Source: Haliclona indistincta
Taxonomy: Eukaryota > Porifera > Demospongiae > Haplosclerida > Chalinidae
Length of the DNA stretch: 64,000 nt
Reading direction: 5' to 3'
NCBI GenBank assembly: GCA_964017065.1
Contig: OZ024790.1
Span: 9,622,403-9,686,402, forward strand
Below the pieces are notes generated by a model. It was not told the DNA's origin. It made no database searches and saw only the letters and a list, made by a program, of their open reading frames with translations. The translations under genes and the position numbers were made by a program. Below are positions 1-11,770 of this stretch, piece after piece (within the stretch, counting starts at the first letter, position 1; the number at the start of each line of letters is the position of its first letter).

Positions 1-337
1 ACAGCTGCAGATGAATCCAGTTGGATAGTAGTCGGAATAGTAACTGTTAGTAATTGCAGTACCAACCATTTATAATGGCTATCAAGGCACAAGTATACCT
101 ATGTAAATACTAGCTCTTATGTAGTCACCAATTTCTAGACATCAAAATTAAGCTGAGCCACACTATACATAAGATTTTATGCAGGAGACATCAGTACTAG
201 TATACAACACTCACCTTGTAACTGATAGCTGGTGCCAGCAATTCCTGTACACAATGATAATGTATTATTATGTATTATCATATTGGACACAACAATTTTA
301 CTTGTGTTATGTTGATATGCAAGTATTCACAACATAC
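1..337. other. Intron of kelch-GTPase gene copy 1, window edge
   Basis: This non-coding stretch lies between the splice donor that ends the GTPase exon (on the minus strand) and the window edge. It is nearly identical to 41,370-41,712 of the second copy. There the next exon, a Death domain, lies at 41,157-40,846. The corresponding Death exon of copy 1 is therefore expected just left of position 1. Confidence 0.75.
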
Positions 338-2458
338 CTAGCCACTGCTGATGGTGAGCTTCCAATTTAACCACTTCACTTGTCTCTTCACATTCCACAA
401 TGCATGTCTCAGGGTTGAATGTACAGATGTGGCATGCACTTTCTTCACCACAGGAGCATAGAAAAGAGTCTACCTTGGAGAGGGCACCTTCTCTGATGTG
501 GAGTTTCACTTCTGTCAAACGTATTGACTCTAAAATACAATCTCGAATGGTAGAGCACTGCTGTTGAAGTTGCTTTTCCTTGAAGCCAGAATAGTACACC
601 TCTATTTGAAGGTGGCGCTCAACAACGCAGACCACTCCTCCAGGCACATAACGCAACTTTATCATATTACGATATTGTCGTTTATTTTTTTGAATCTGAA
701 CAAATTGATTTGGAAAGACTGTAAGAAGGAAGACTATAATTGTAGGTAAATACCCCACTGGGATAGGAACATACTCCTCGTAAATCCCTCTTCTTGCTCT
801 CAATCTAATCATCCATGGGCACTGGAAGGAATGAGTGGTAGGGTAGAGCACAGCATTGGGTATGAGTGGTAGGGTAGCATAGGGTAGAGCGCAAGGCATA
901 AAATACTCTGATGTTTGGTCAATCTTTGCGACTATCTTCACGTGTTCCAGAATGTCCAGAAAGAATTGCGATGAGATTGGCTCAGAGAACTCAACACAAG
1001 ACTCTAATGTTGAACGAGTGAAACACCCTTTGTGCTGGAGAAGTTTTTTGTCTTGATTACGAAGAGTAATGTCATCGTAGTGCATGGCTAGAAAATCTTC
1101 GTCGAGAAATGAGATCGTGATTAATCGAGAGAGCTTGTTGAACACTGCTTTGGTGTCAATGATGACAGAGTCTCTAAGCTTTGGAGTATCAAAATGCATG
1201 ATGAGGCTGATATCATGGAAAAACTGGATTGCTTTCTTGGTCTCTGCTTTGTCCATCTCAAGAGATTCTCCGAGTCTAAAGCACTCACTGAGTGTGAGTA
1301 TGGCTTTGGTATCCTTCTCAGCTACAGTGAGCATGCTGAGAAGAAATCCAAACCAGCGTAGCTTTACTTCCACTTTCATTGTCACATTTGAAATCTTGAA
1401 TAGTCGTCGAAGTTTCTTTGCTGACTCTGTCCGTTCCTTCCTGATTTCGGTGTCAATGGCAACAGCATTGATGGGCAGGATGACCTTGCTACCCAGCTGC
1501 ACTTGAAATGCTGCATATGGTTGAAGGATTTCCTTCAAAATGGATTCTTTTTCTTCAACTGTTTCACTGCAAATGTGTGCTTCATCTGCAAATGTGCCCA
1601 CAACTGTGAATTTAGCTCCACTGGGACATTCAATTGCTGTTGGTGTGTATGGTGGCTGAATTGAAGCTGTATGCTTGGCCAGAGTCTTCATTATCTGTAC
1701 ATTGGACAACTGTACACCAAATTGCTCACAGTTGGCTGACGTGCCATGAAAAAAATATGAAAACTCTGCTAGTTTATTCAAGGGCTCGTTGAGCTTAAGA
1801 GGAAATATTTGTAAGCAGCTGTTTCGAAGGAAAAGAGCACCAGCATCCAAGAATGGTGGTTGACCACCACAATCAGTCATAATCATCCAGTGGGAGTTGA
1901 AGATTACACCTGAACTTCTGCTGCTGTGTAGTTCTCTGAGTAGATCAGGAAACCAACTATACCCAACATAAGGAGAATATGGAGAAAGAGGCTCAGCTGG
2001 AGTTTGATTAGTGCTGCCTGCTGCTGTTGTAGGAACTAGTACCATTTCATTACCAACAGGAGTTGTGTCATTTGCAGGAAGTGGTTCATAGGCGCCTATT
2101 GCTACTGTTGGTGTAGCTGGCTTACCTTCTCCTGCCAAATGAAGAGAATGTGTATCTTTGTCAGATGAACTTTCCTCAATGGTTTTCTTGACTGCTCCAC
2201 AAACCATTTCAAACATCTTTTCTGTAGTGACATTCTCCCACTCGAGTTGTGTTGGATCTTCATTATCGATTAGCATGTAACGTGAGGGTGGATCTACACA
2301 GCCAGTGCTATTTCTTTCATGAGCAGGCTCTTTTCCCATAACAAGGTCAAGAAGTGAAGTTTTTCCCGTTCCAGGATAGCCATGAGTGCCAATGTTGGTG
2401 ATATTCATAGTGACTGTTACTCCCAGTGAGGACCTAGCATCATCAGGATCAACCAAAT
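338..2458 (-). CDS. GTPase-COR exon of kelch-GTPase-Death gene, copy 1 (partial gene)
   Basis: This is one 2,121 nt exon, entered through an acceptor at 2,459 and left through a GTATGT donor at 338. It starts and ends in phase 1. About 25 residues in there is a P-loop (GYPGTGKTS), then a switch-I-like STGCVDPP. Further on is a Walker B/switch II motif (MTDCGGQPPF), which is typical of invertebrate Roc/G-alpha-like GTPases. The middle part (FFHDISLIMHFD, then SVIIDTK) resembles a COR winged-helix region. The C-terminus is cysteine-rich (CSCGEESACHICTF, then ETCIVEC), possibly metal-binding. The upstream exon at 3,155 ends in phase 1 and joins in frame (MTQKN-D-LVDPDD), so the exon belongs to the kelch gene and does not start at the in-frame ATG at 2,480. 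Its paralogue is 41,713-43,815. The ligand and cellular role are unknown; signalling through the Death domain is inferred. Confidence 0.85.
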
Positions 2459-2575
2459 CTGAAACCAAAGAGATGAACATGAAAATTATACTGTCTGTTT
2501 AAACATGCTTATTTCCTACTGAAATCATACTTCAAAAATGCCTCAATAAACTTGATATGCACAGACGCATGTATT

Positions 2576-2670
2576 AGTTATTCCATGTCTATTATGGATA
2601 CTTTACCGAGTGTTTCTGGTATACACACCGTGGATAGGCATGGAATAGGTGACTTGTATCATGGCAATTG
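2576..2670. repeat. Short MITE remnant in kelch intron
   Basis: The stretch begins TTATTCCATG and ends GGCATGGAATAGGTGAC, an imperfect inverted pair. The same ends bound the large composite at 14,214-18,019, and a copy of this remnant lies at 43,922-44,010 in the duplicate. It probably predates the segmental duplication. Confidence 0.55.
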
Positions 2671-2767
2671 AATGAATTAACTGTACACCAAATTATACTA
2701 TGAGTGATTGCTATGTAGTCGCTGAACTGTTTTTGAATACTTCTGTACTTATATCACTGTAATTCGC

Positions 2768-3078
2768 TAAAACAAAGTTCAAAAGGCACCTGCACGGTTT
2801 CACGATTTATCGTGGGTTTTTCATCATGGATACTGATTGCGCTAAGGTGCTAGGCTCGCTGAAAAAGAAGAAACAAATGAAGATGACGAAAATGGATTTC
2901 ACTGGCTTCAGGTTCATCGCTTTAGCAATGTGTTAGAGCAATTTCTGTGCTACTGTAAAGATATAGAGAGCAGATTTAAGTATATCCTAATGTGTACAAT
3001 TCACCACCAGGTGAAATATTGGCGTTTAAATGCTAATACATGTTTTCCATCCATCCCTACTTGGGGACGCACTACCAA
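2768..3078. repeat. Dispersed repeat family R (also 29,262-29,585 and 44,992-45,212)
   Basis: The sequence (CGCTAAAA, AAAGGCACCTGC, then a purine-rich GAAGAAGATGACGAAA block, then CACCACCAGGTGAAAT) recurs at 29,262-29,585 upstream of the ankyrin gene. A shortened form is in the copy-2 intron at 44,992-45,212. No reading frame is conserved, so it is called a non-coding interspersed element. Confidence 0.6.
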
Positions 3079-3154
3079 AATTCTAAATACGTTAGAGCAA
3101 AAAAACTGACTGAGTGAGAACTGTTTCACTAATAATTACAATAATTTATTTTAC

Positions 3155-6100
3155 CATTCTTTTGAGTCATCATCTGCTGGTACACTTCCTTGTAATCCAA
3201 GGCAGCTCCTTCCAATATTCTCCCCACCACCCACTGACCGTTCTGCAGGACTGCATGCATGGAAAGAGAGCCTGTCATGTCTGTGCAGTGTAGCATGTTA
3301 GTGTGTGCCACTATAGTCACTTGACTGACAATGCATTGCTATTGCTCACTCAATTCAACGAGGGCAGTGTGGGATAGCTTATCACGAAAAACAGATTGTC
3401 TTCGTCCACCAAACACTACCAACAACACTCTTTCTGGTGATAATTGTATCGCAGAGAGTGAATGGCGTACTCGTTTGGTCACATAGTCAGGGAGAGATAG
3501 CTGAAGAATGTATACAATATCAAAAGCAATCTCTAAAATTCAAAAATATACCTTTTTCCACTGCTTTTTAGTGAGGTCACCAATCCAGCAATCACTGATA
3601 GTATCCAGCCCATCCCTGCGCCCTCCCACTATCACTAGTAATGGTCCGCTCACACATGCAGTAGTATGAGCATACCGCCCCTCAGGCCATATCATGGAGT
3701 GGTCGATAGGTCTGTTGATCCTGGTCCAGCGCTGATAAGAGGAAGAGGAAACTCATCCTGGTTTCTTACTTTAAATGCAAGCACCAAAGGTGCTGATGCC
3801 TCAGTAGAATTTTATTTAAGTTATGCATGTACCTATAGCTAGCTGAAATGCTCTAAGTAATTGTGATAACACTAACTATAGCTGTAATAAATATAATATA
3901 ACTGAACTACACAACATATTATGATGCCTCAGTAGTCTAGCAACCAGTGGTTAACAGCATGTAATCAGAAACCAAGCAAGTGCCAGCCACATGTTAAGTT
4001 GTAATTAGTAACAAGCTGGGTGTACCTTAATCTGGTTGCTGCCCCTCCTTGCCTACTAATAATTGGATCCACACCAGCAATACAATTATCAGTAGGCGTG
4101 GAAGGGCAGCGGCCAGACTATAGGTGTACCTGCAAGGTCGATTAACTGCAAGAGTAAAATATTAGAACTCTGTTTAACCTCTGTTTAGCCATAACGACGC
4201 CATTTGGTGTCATACAAACTTCAGACACCAGGATTTTCTATGGCTTCAGCACAAATTCCACAATATTATTTTTGTGAAAACAAATGGCAGCCAATTTGTT
4301 GAAATTTTATGGCTTCAGGACATTCGGAAAACACGTTTTTGCACATTCTCCATGATCTGGGTTACATTTTGCACTCACCAAAGCCACTGCTATTTGTATG
4401 TACTTTTCTGTTGCCAGCTTCAAAGTAATAACTTTGAGCAAAATTTGACAAGGTTGATGCACTTTATCAGCTTGACTTGAGTGTGGACAATTGTAGCTAC
4501 TCACTGGCAAAAAGGACGCAAATTTGAGACCAGCAGCACAAAAGACATGAGATATTTTCGAGAGAATTGGTTGGCATTTACGAGGTTAAAATTCCAGCAA
4601 GACAATTTATTAATTAAAGGGTTAACTCAGTTGCTAGCTGTCCTGTACCATCACATGTACAGATTGCTAGAAAGTCTGCTGTGTGAAACATTATTTTTGT
4701 TCAGAAAAATATGTAGAGCATTTGCAATGACCATCAATTAGAGTGAGCAAATCACAGACTGAATAATTTGCATAAAGCTTCGTATAAAATTTATTCACAC
4801 ATGAGTAGCCGCCATCTTAATCGAGGTCATCCCTACATATCATTGCCGATCGGCAATGATAATAATTTAATTTCGAGCAATTTTGCATGTGCTCTACTTG
4901 TGTTGCTCATACCAGTGCTTATAATTCCAATGAGCACTGTGAAATCCTACAGACAGACTGCATGACTATTGTATGTCTCCAAGACTCAGTCTACTGAAGC
5001 ATAATCAAACAGATTTAGGAATGGTTTAATCACAAGCCAACAAAGCACACAAACAAGAGATACAACACATGCATGCCTGCATCAATTATCCTACATCAGT
5101 GGCTTTTTTGGCTTGTAAGCTAATTTACTGGTTTTTACTGTATACCTTAAAATTTTACCGGTGCACAGTATGCAGAAGGGTTAATAAAGGAGAATAGTGA
5201 GCTTGTTTTTGCAGCAAATTTTGAAAAAGTAAGCATTGGCCTTTCTAATAAGTGTACAACATTTGCTAAACTCATCAGCAAAAGAAGCCTGTACAGTAAA
5301 CTAAAACATAGTGAATAATAGACATGCTCCTAAGTATGTCATTGTTAATGTTGAGTGTTACAATCTGCTTTGCAAAATGCAGAAAAGTCCATTTCGTCCA
5401 AATCAGTCGTAAAACAAATTAACAAAAAAATTAAGTAGGAATCTAATGTATGCACTCAAATTACAATAATAATGGTTACAACCTAAACACCTTACCAGTT
5501 GTGCCAAATGAACTAAAATTAATGAGACAACCTTGTAACACTCACCACAGTATCACTACTCAGATCAACTATTAACAGGTCATCACTGTAGGATCCTGAT
5601 CCACTCATACCACCGAACAAAGCAGCTCTCCTCTCACCTACTAAAGTAAGAGTGAAACTGTCACATGGATGAGGAGGATGTCCAATTATGCTTGGTGAAC
5701 TCCACTCTCCTGGAGGTGATAACATCATCTCTCACTACTACTGGCATAATACCACTCAAAGATAATAATATAATTATACATGTACATTACTTACCAATAT
5801 GTAATTGACCAATCAGATTGCTCAATTGGAAGGCCATATAACTTTAAAAGCACATACGGTATATCATGATACCATGAAATAACAATTACTTTTTGCTGAC
5901 AAGTGCTAAGTTGTACATGAACTATGCTAAACTATGCAGTGCTGAGTTAACCCTTTAAGCCCTAATGACGCAATTTTGCGTCATACATACTTCAGACAGC
6001 ATAACTTAATGAAAAAGTGCTAAAATATCCCAAAATTAAGCCAAATTGAAGAATACAAATAACCGCCAAAAATTGACCGGTTTTTGGCGCGCCCCCTGCG

Positions 6101-9100
6101 CTAAACGTATTGGCTTCGGCATTTCTATGGCTTCAATGCAAATTTCACAACATTTTAGGAAAAACAAAATGGCTGCCAAGAAAATTTGGACATTTTATGG
6201 CTTCGGGTGCTCGGAATACACATTTTTGCGCATTCTCTATGATCTGGGCTACATTTTACATTGACCAAAACCACTGCTATTTACATGTACTTTTCAGTAG
6301 CCAGCCCCAAAGTACTAACTTTGAGCAAAATTTGACGAGGTCGCTGCACTTTATCGGCTTCACTTTCGAAGTGGGAGGGGCATATCGACCGACTTGAGTG
6401 TGAGCAATTGCGGCTACTCACTGGCATAAAAGGACGCAAATTTGAGACCAGTAGCACAAAAGACACACGAGATATTCACGATAGAAGTGGTCAGCATTTA
6501 CGAGGTTAAAATTTCAGCAAGATAATTTAGTGTTTAAAGGGTTAACATAAAGCACCAAAGGTGCAGATGCCTCGGTGGAATGCCACATACACAGTAAAGT
6601 TAAACTAGTACTGCAGCTGTTGTACCTTTCTGTACAGCAATCACAATGCAGTATAATAGTTATGCAATCAGAAGCCAATCAGTGCTGACCACTAATTCAA
6701 CTGGGCGTGTCTATAAAGTTCAATTCGAGTGCAGAGCACGGCACAGCACATACACGAGCGAGATAGCGTCCATAGCTTGCTTACACACTTTCTTTAGAAA
6801 TACGCTGCTATCCTGTGACTTATCAGCTTCTAGGCAGTCAACTGTGGATAGTTTTGTCTACGGAGAACTCTACATCATCAGTAGCTCAAGCTCGAGCTGT
6901 ACAGTCGTCCGGCCAATAGACCGGAAGTCCAATCAAACCCATACAAATTTATCTTTCAGCGTAAATCACCTATTCGTGGGTTATCTCTGAGCTAAACCGG
7001 CTGTAACTTTTTTATCTTCCGTTATTTTCCTTTCATTCTTGCAATGTAAAGTCTTCTATACTTGCTCTTGGTGTTCCTGTAAACACAACGCGGCAGGCAC
7101 CCTCGTACACGAACGGCAGTTGTTTAAAGTCAATAACAAAACAGCGTCAGGAAATTTTTTATGACAACAACTGCTGCAATCTCATAGTTCCTTTCTTTGA
7201 TAAGTGTAATAAGCTTGCTGAAGAGCAGATTTGAAGTTGTTCTGGCGTATAACAAAAAAGTTATGACTACATCAATATTCTGTTAATTGGTTATGCCTAA
7301 TACTTCTGGTAGCTGCACAGAAAATGGTTAAAACAACCTGTACTAGATACTGCAATCTAGCTTGCATACAACAGAATGCATTATCAAGTTTCTTCCAGCA
7401 TTATGAGGCTGTTTCTGATGGCTCTTTAGTCCTCCAGTATGCATACATACAAAATTACATATGTGTGCTTCAAGCATGTATATAGTGTCAGTGTGTGTAT
7501 GTTTGAGCTATGCAGATACAACTAGTGTCTGATAATATAAATTACAATACTCTAGTCAGTGTAACACAGCATAATACTACGAAAAGTAGTGCCAGTGTAC
7601 AATGATGATAAGACAGTAAGAGATCCGGCTTGTATCTACTCCAGCTAGAGCGAACAGTGAAGATGGTTTATCTGACATCATCTGCAACAAGAATGGTAAA
7701 CAATTGCTTGAGTAATTGGTAACCAGTGGATGCAGAATGTGACGAAATGCCAGATTGCAAGATGAGAGAAATTTGGAACAAAATCGGCCGTCAGTGACAC
7801 AAAGTATAATGGTATCATTTATATCAGTAGCCTGTGTGTTCATGCAATCAATGAAAACTATTGTTAGTCATTCCTATTCCTAAACATGGGAAAATAATGG
7901 TGCCCAGCCCAATCATAGCTGTCTATGACCCAATGCACCGTGTTGTGAGCGTCAGGAAATTTTTTAAGACACACACTGCACTCTAAAAACACAAGCACGA
8001 CTTAAACTAATAGTCAATGCACAGCATACATGATTTCTAAGTTGTTCCACAATACCGCGTGGATGCTAGCTCACAAACAAACATCGACACAGCAAGTGTC
8101 ATTTCATAGTGCTGCTCGTATATCCGACTAGACAGCCTACTCATTCACCAGCAAGATCAAAAAATGACTTGGAAGTACAACAAAAGTCTTTGAGGGAGCG
8201 TACTAGCAACTTTTCAATGCCGGTTATCTTCATAGAGCTGTACGGCAGGTCCTTCATCACAGCTGTTCACAACGCCATTCTTGAGCGCCATAATACAAAA
8301 CAAATGACGTCATACAAAAGATAAATTCACGTGAGCACGTCGATTGGCCGGACGACTGTGTAGGCCTTCGAGAGAATTTCGCTGGACCTACCAAGCTATT
8401 TTGTAGTACAAACGAACTCACTAGCTGTAAGGCAGTCATCTGTAAACTGTTTTGTCTTTATAGGAGTCCAGATAGCCGGGAATAGCCATGGAGGTAAGCA
8501 TCTCACGCCATAACTCATGAACGGAGCTTTAGAACCAACAATTTATCAATTCAGTTCTGAGCAAATAGCGATTTCTACCTGTGTTGCTGATATCAGCGCT
8601 TAGTTTTAAAGCCTAGTTCACAATGAGTCGCAATGACTGTGCCGCGACGCGACGCGAGAAATAGAACCAGGTTCTATCCACGCGTCGCGTCACGCGGCAG
8701 AAAAAAAAACATGCGTTTCGCCGCGCCGCTTCGCTTTGCGACGTATTGTGAACGATTTGCCGCGTCGCGAGGGTCGCGTCGCTAAGCTCTGCGACTCATT
8801 GTGAACTAGGCTTTATAAGCGTGCGATGCGCTATGCCGGCAACGGACAGACACACACATGTATGCCCCGTGGCTCCGCCCACCGAGGCATAATAATAACA
8901 AGTACTATGAGCACGGGGTGCCAGTGGCGGAAATTTTCGACCCCGGGCTGTTTTTTTACATAGCCCCATTACCCACTCACCCACTACGTCATAAAGTGTC
9001 ATATAATGACATTCACAATGCGAGCTAATTAATATTCATGAACTGATGACGATCGCATACACGTAGCTCGTCGTCGATAGCGCGGGTGAGTTGATAGCGC

Positions 9101-11698
9101 GAGTGTAGTATCGATCGCGATCATGCAGAACATTGCTGCAGCAAGCAGAGATCAGAAAGCGACTGCGCTACTGCTGTGAATGTGGCCAAGATTAAGCGAC
9201 TACCACGTTTCAGAGAGTGCTCGTCGCAGAAAACGCACCCGATGCTGCACGATTAGATAGTTTCCTTCGACGGAAGAACAACACTCAAGAGCTGAGTGCA
9301 GCTGAATCTACTGCAGACGCTGGTGAGTAGAATAACTGCCTGGCTCAGGAAAAGCTGCATTATGCTAGCCATGCCTCCAGTCCACACCCTTCACAGCATA
9401 ATGCATGATGCTAGGGTCCGCAATGGAAAAAATAAAAGTCAGAGAATCTAGCCTTTACTGCAGTTACAAACAACACTATATATGTAACAAACAACTGCAT
9501 ATCCAAATCTCTGAAATCGTTGCTCGTTGCTCTGCAATCGCTAGCTGAAATCGGCAACTTTCGTGACCTTTGACCTTGGGGTTAAATAATGGTGCATTCT
9601 CGACTCTTCGCGACAGTTAGCAGTTCGCGCTTTGTTTGTGCGTGCTTAGTACCGTCTCGGAAGTTCTTGCAACAGCTCAGATTGGCTGGCTTACCTCCCC
9701 AAATAAGCGTTTCAGGACTAGCAATGACTCGCGATTCCAACATATTGGGGCTTTACTTTTTGTAACATTGAACAGACAGATCCCTACCAGTATTTTCTGA
9801 TAGTACTAAGCCTAAGCACTGCATAAAACAAATTTCAGCCGAAATGCTTACTGTTTGCCATCTGCCTGAAAAGCCTCAAAATATTAACCGTAATACAGAG
9901 AACCATGACCATAAACGCGGCATCACCAGCACAAAACTAGCATTAAAGGAAAGATCTCCAACCGTAGCATCCGTTGCAAGTACAACTAGCAGTCACAGGC
10001 TACTTGGCGTGGCCGATACCTCAAACTAGAACCACGCCCACCACAAAAGCACTGTTTTTCTTCTCGAAAATGCAGGCTCAAAAGTTGCGTGTGGCTGCTG
10101 ATTGTACTTGCAACGGATGCTACGGTTGGAGATCTTTCCTTTAATGCTAGTTTTGTGCTGGTGATGCCGCGTTTATGGTCATGGTTCTCTGTATTACGGT
10201 TAATATTTTGAGGCTTTTCAGCCAGATGGCAAACAGTAAGCATTTCGGCTGAAATTTGTTTTATGCAGTGCTTAGGCTTAGTACTATCAGAAAATACTGG
10301 TATGGATCTGTCTGTTCAATGTTACAAAAAGTAAAGCCCCAATATGTTGGAATCGCGAGTCATTGCTAGTCCTGAAACGCTTATTTGGGGAGGTAAGCCA
10401 GCCAATCTGAGCTGTTGCAAGAACTTCCGAGACGGTACTAAGCACGCACAAACAAAGCGCGAACTGCTAACTGTCGCGAAGAGTCGAGAATGCACCATTA
10501 TTTAACCCCAAGGTCAAAGGTCACGAAAGTTGCCGATTTCAGCTAGCGATTGCAGAGCAACGAGCAACGATCTCAGAGATTTGAATATGCAGTTGTTTGT
10601 TACGTATATAGTGTTGTTTGTAACTGCAGTAAAGGCTAGATTCTCTGACTTTTTATTTTTCCATTGCGGACCCTAAATTGATGCTTTTACCTGCTTTTTA
10701 CTGTGTATGTATATACACACAGTAAATAATAACAAAAGCATGTTATATCTGCATGATATAGACCTCTTCTGGTGTCAAGAACCTGTAAAATAAAGCACCA
10801 AAGGTGCAGATGCCTCGGTGCAGTAGCATGATGCTAGCCTGCAATTAGCAGATGCATATGACAGCACGTATGCATGCAGTAGATCAATGGAAGCATCAAA
10901 CAGTTCCATGGAAGCACGCAATATGCACTGAAGCTGCAGTAGAAGTGACCAGCAGATCCATGGAACATTCAGGCAAGCAGCAGATCATAGCAACAGTGCT
11001 ATGGAAGCACAGGCTAGTGGCAACTATCCAGCAGCAGCAGATCATAGCAACAGTGCTGTGGAAGCACAGGCTAGTGACAGCTATCCAGCAGCAGCAGATC
11101 ATAGCAACAGTGCTATGGAAGCACAGGCTAGTGACAGCTATCCAGCAGCAGCAGATCATAGCAACAGTGCTATGGAAGCACAGGCTAGTGACAGCTATCC
11201 AGCAGCAGCAGATCATATAGCAACAGTGCTACGGAAATGCAGGCTAGTGGCAGCTATCCAGCAACTGTACAAGCTGTTGTACAAAAGTTGTATTGAGAAT
11301 AATGCTCAAGTGTAGCTGGGCGTGACTGTAACTGCTCTGCTCGCTCCGGCTCACCAGTCGAGCAGCTAAGTGAACTGAAACACGCTTTCGCTCGCTAGTT
11401 GCACTGCTGCCAATGGACTCGCGCGAGCTGTACTATCACAGATCAAGCCTTCAAGTTGCACTGTAGCCATCTGTAGACAGTTTTGTCTATGAAGTAGGCC
11501 CGAGCGCTCAAGACGGCTGTTTAGGTTAGCAAATCACGCCATAACTTCAAAACAAAGGCTTTAATAGCAAATCTGTCAAATTTGATTTTCATAAACTATC
11601 GAGATCTACCTGTATTGCAAGTTTCAGCGCTTAGTAGCAAGCGGTTGCTGAGATACGCATTGCGAACATACACACACACACACGCACGCACGCACACA

Positions 11699-11770
<72 letters not shown>

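Noticed and set aside
1084..1506. 140 aa plus-strand ORF (and its twin at 42,429-42,851)
   Set aside because: Antisense shadow of the GTPase-COR exon; it is conserved only because the minus-strand exon is.
2459..2480. ATG at 2,480 (and 43,837) as start of the GTPase protein
   Set aside because: A strong acceptor (GGTTTCAG) follows at 2,459, and the upstream kelch exon joins in phase; the ATG is intronic.
9844..10243. Two overlapping ORFs on opposite strands with the same peptide
   Set aside because: They lie in the two arms of a palindromic element, so both strands necessarily carry the same sequence.
10852..11315. 104-122 aa glutamine/alanine-rich repeat proteins
   Set aside because: Products of a 57 bp minisatellite open in several frames on both strands; no start context or flanking exons.
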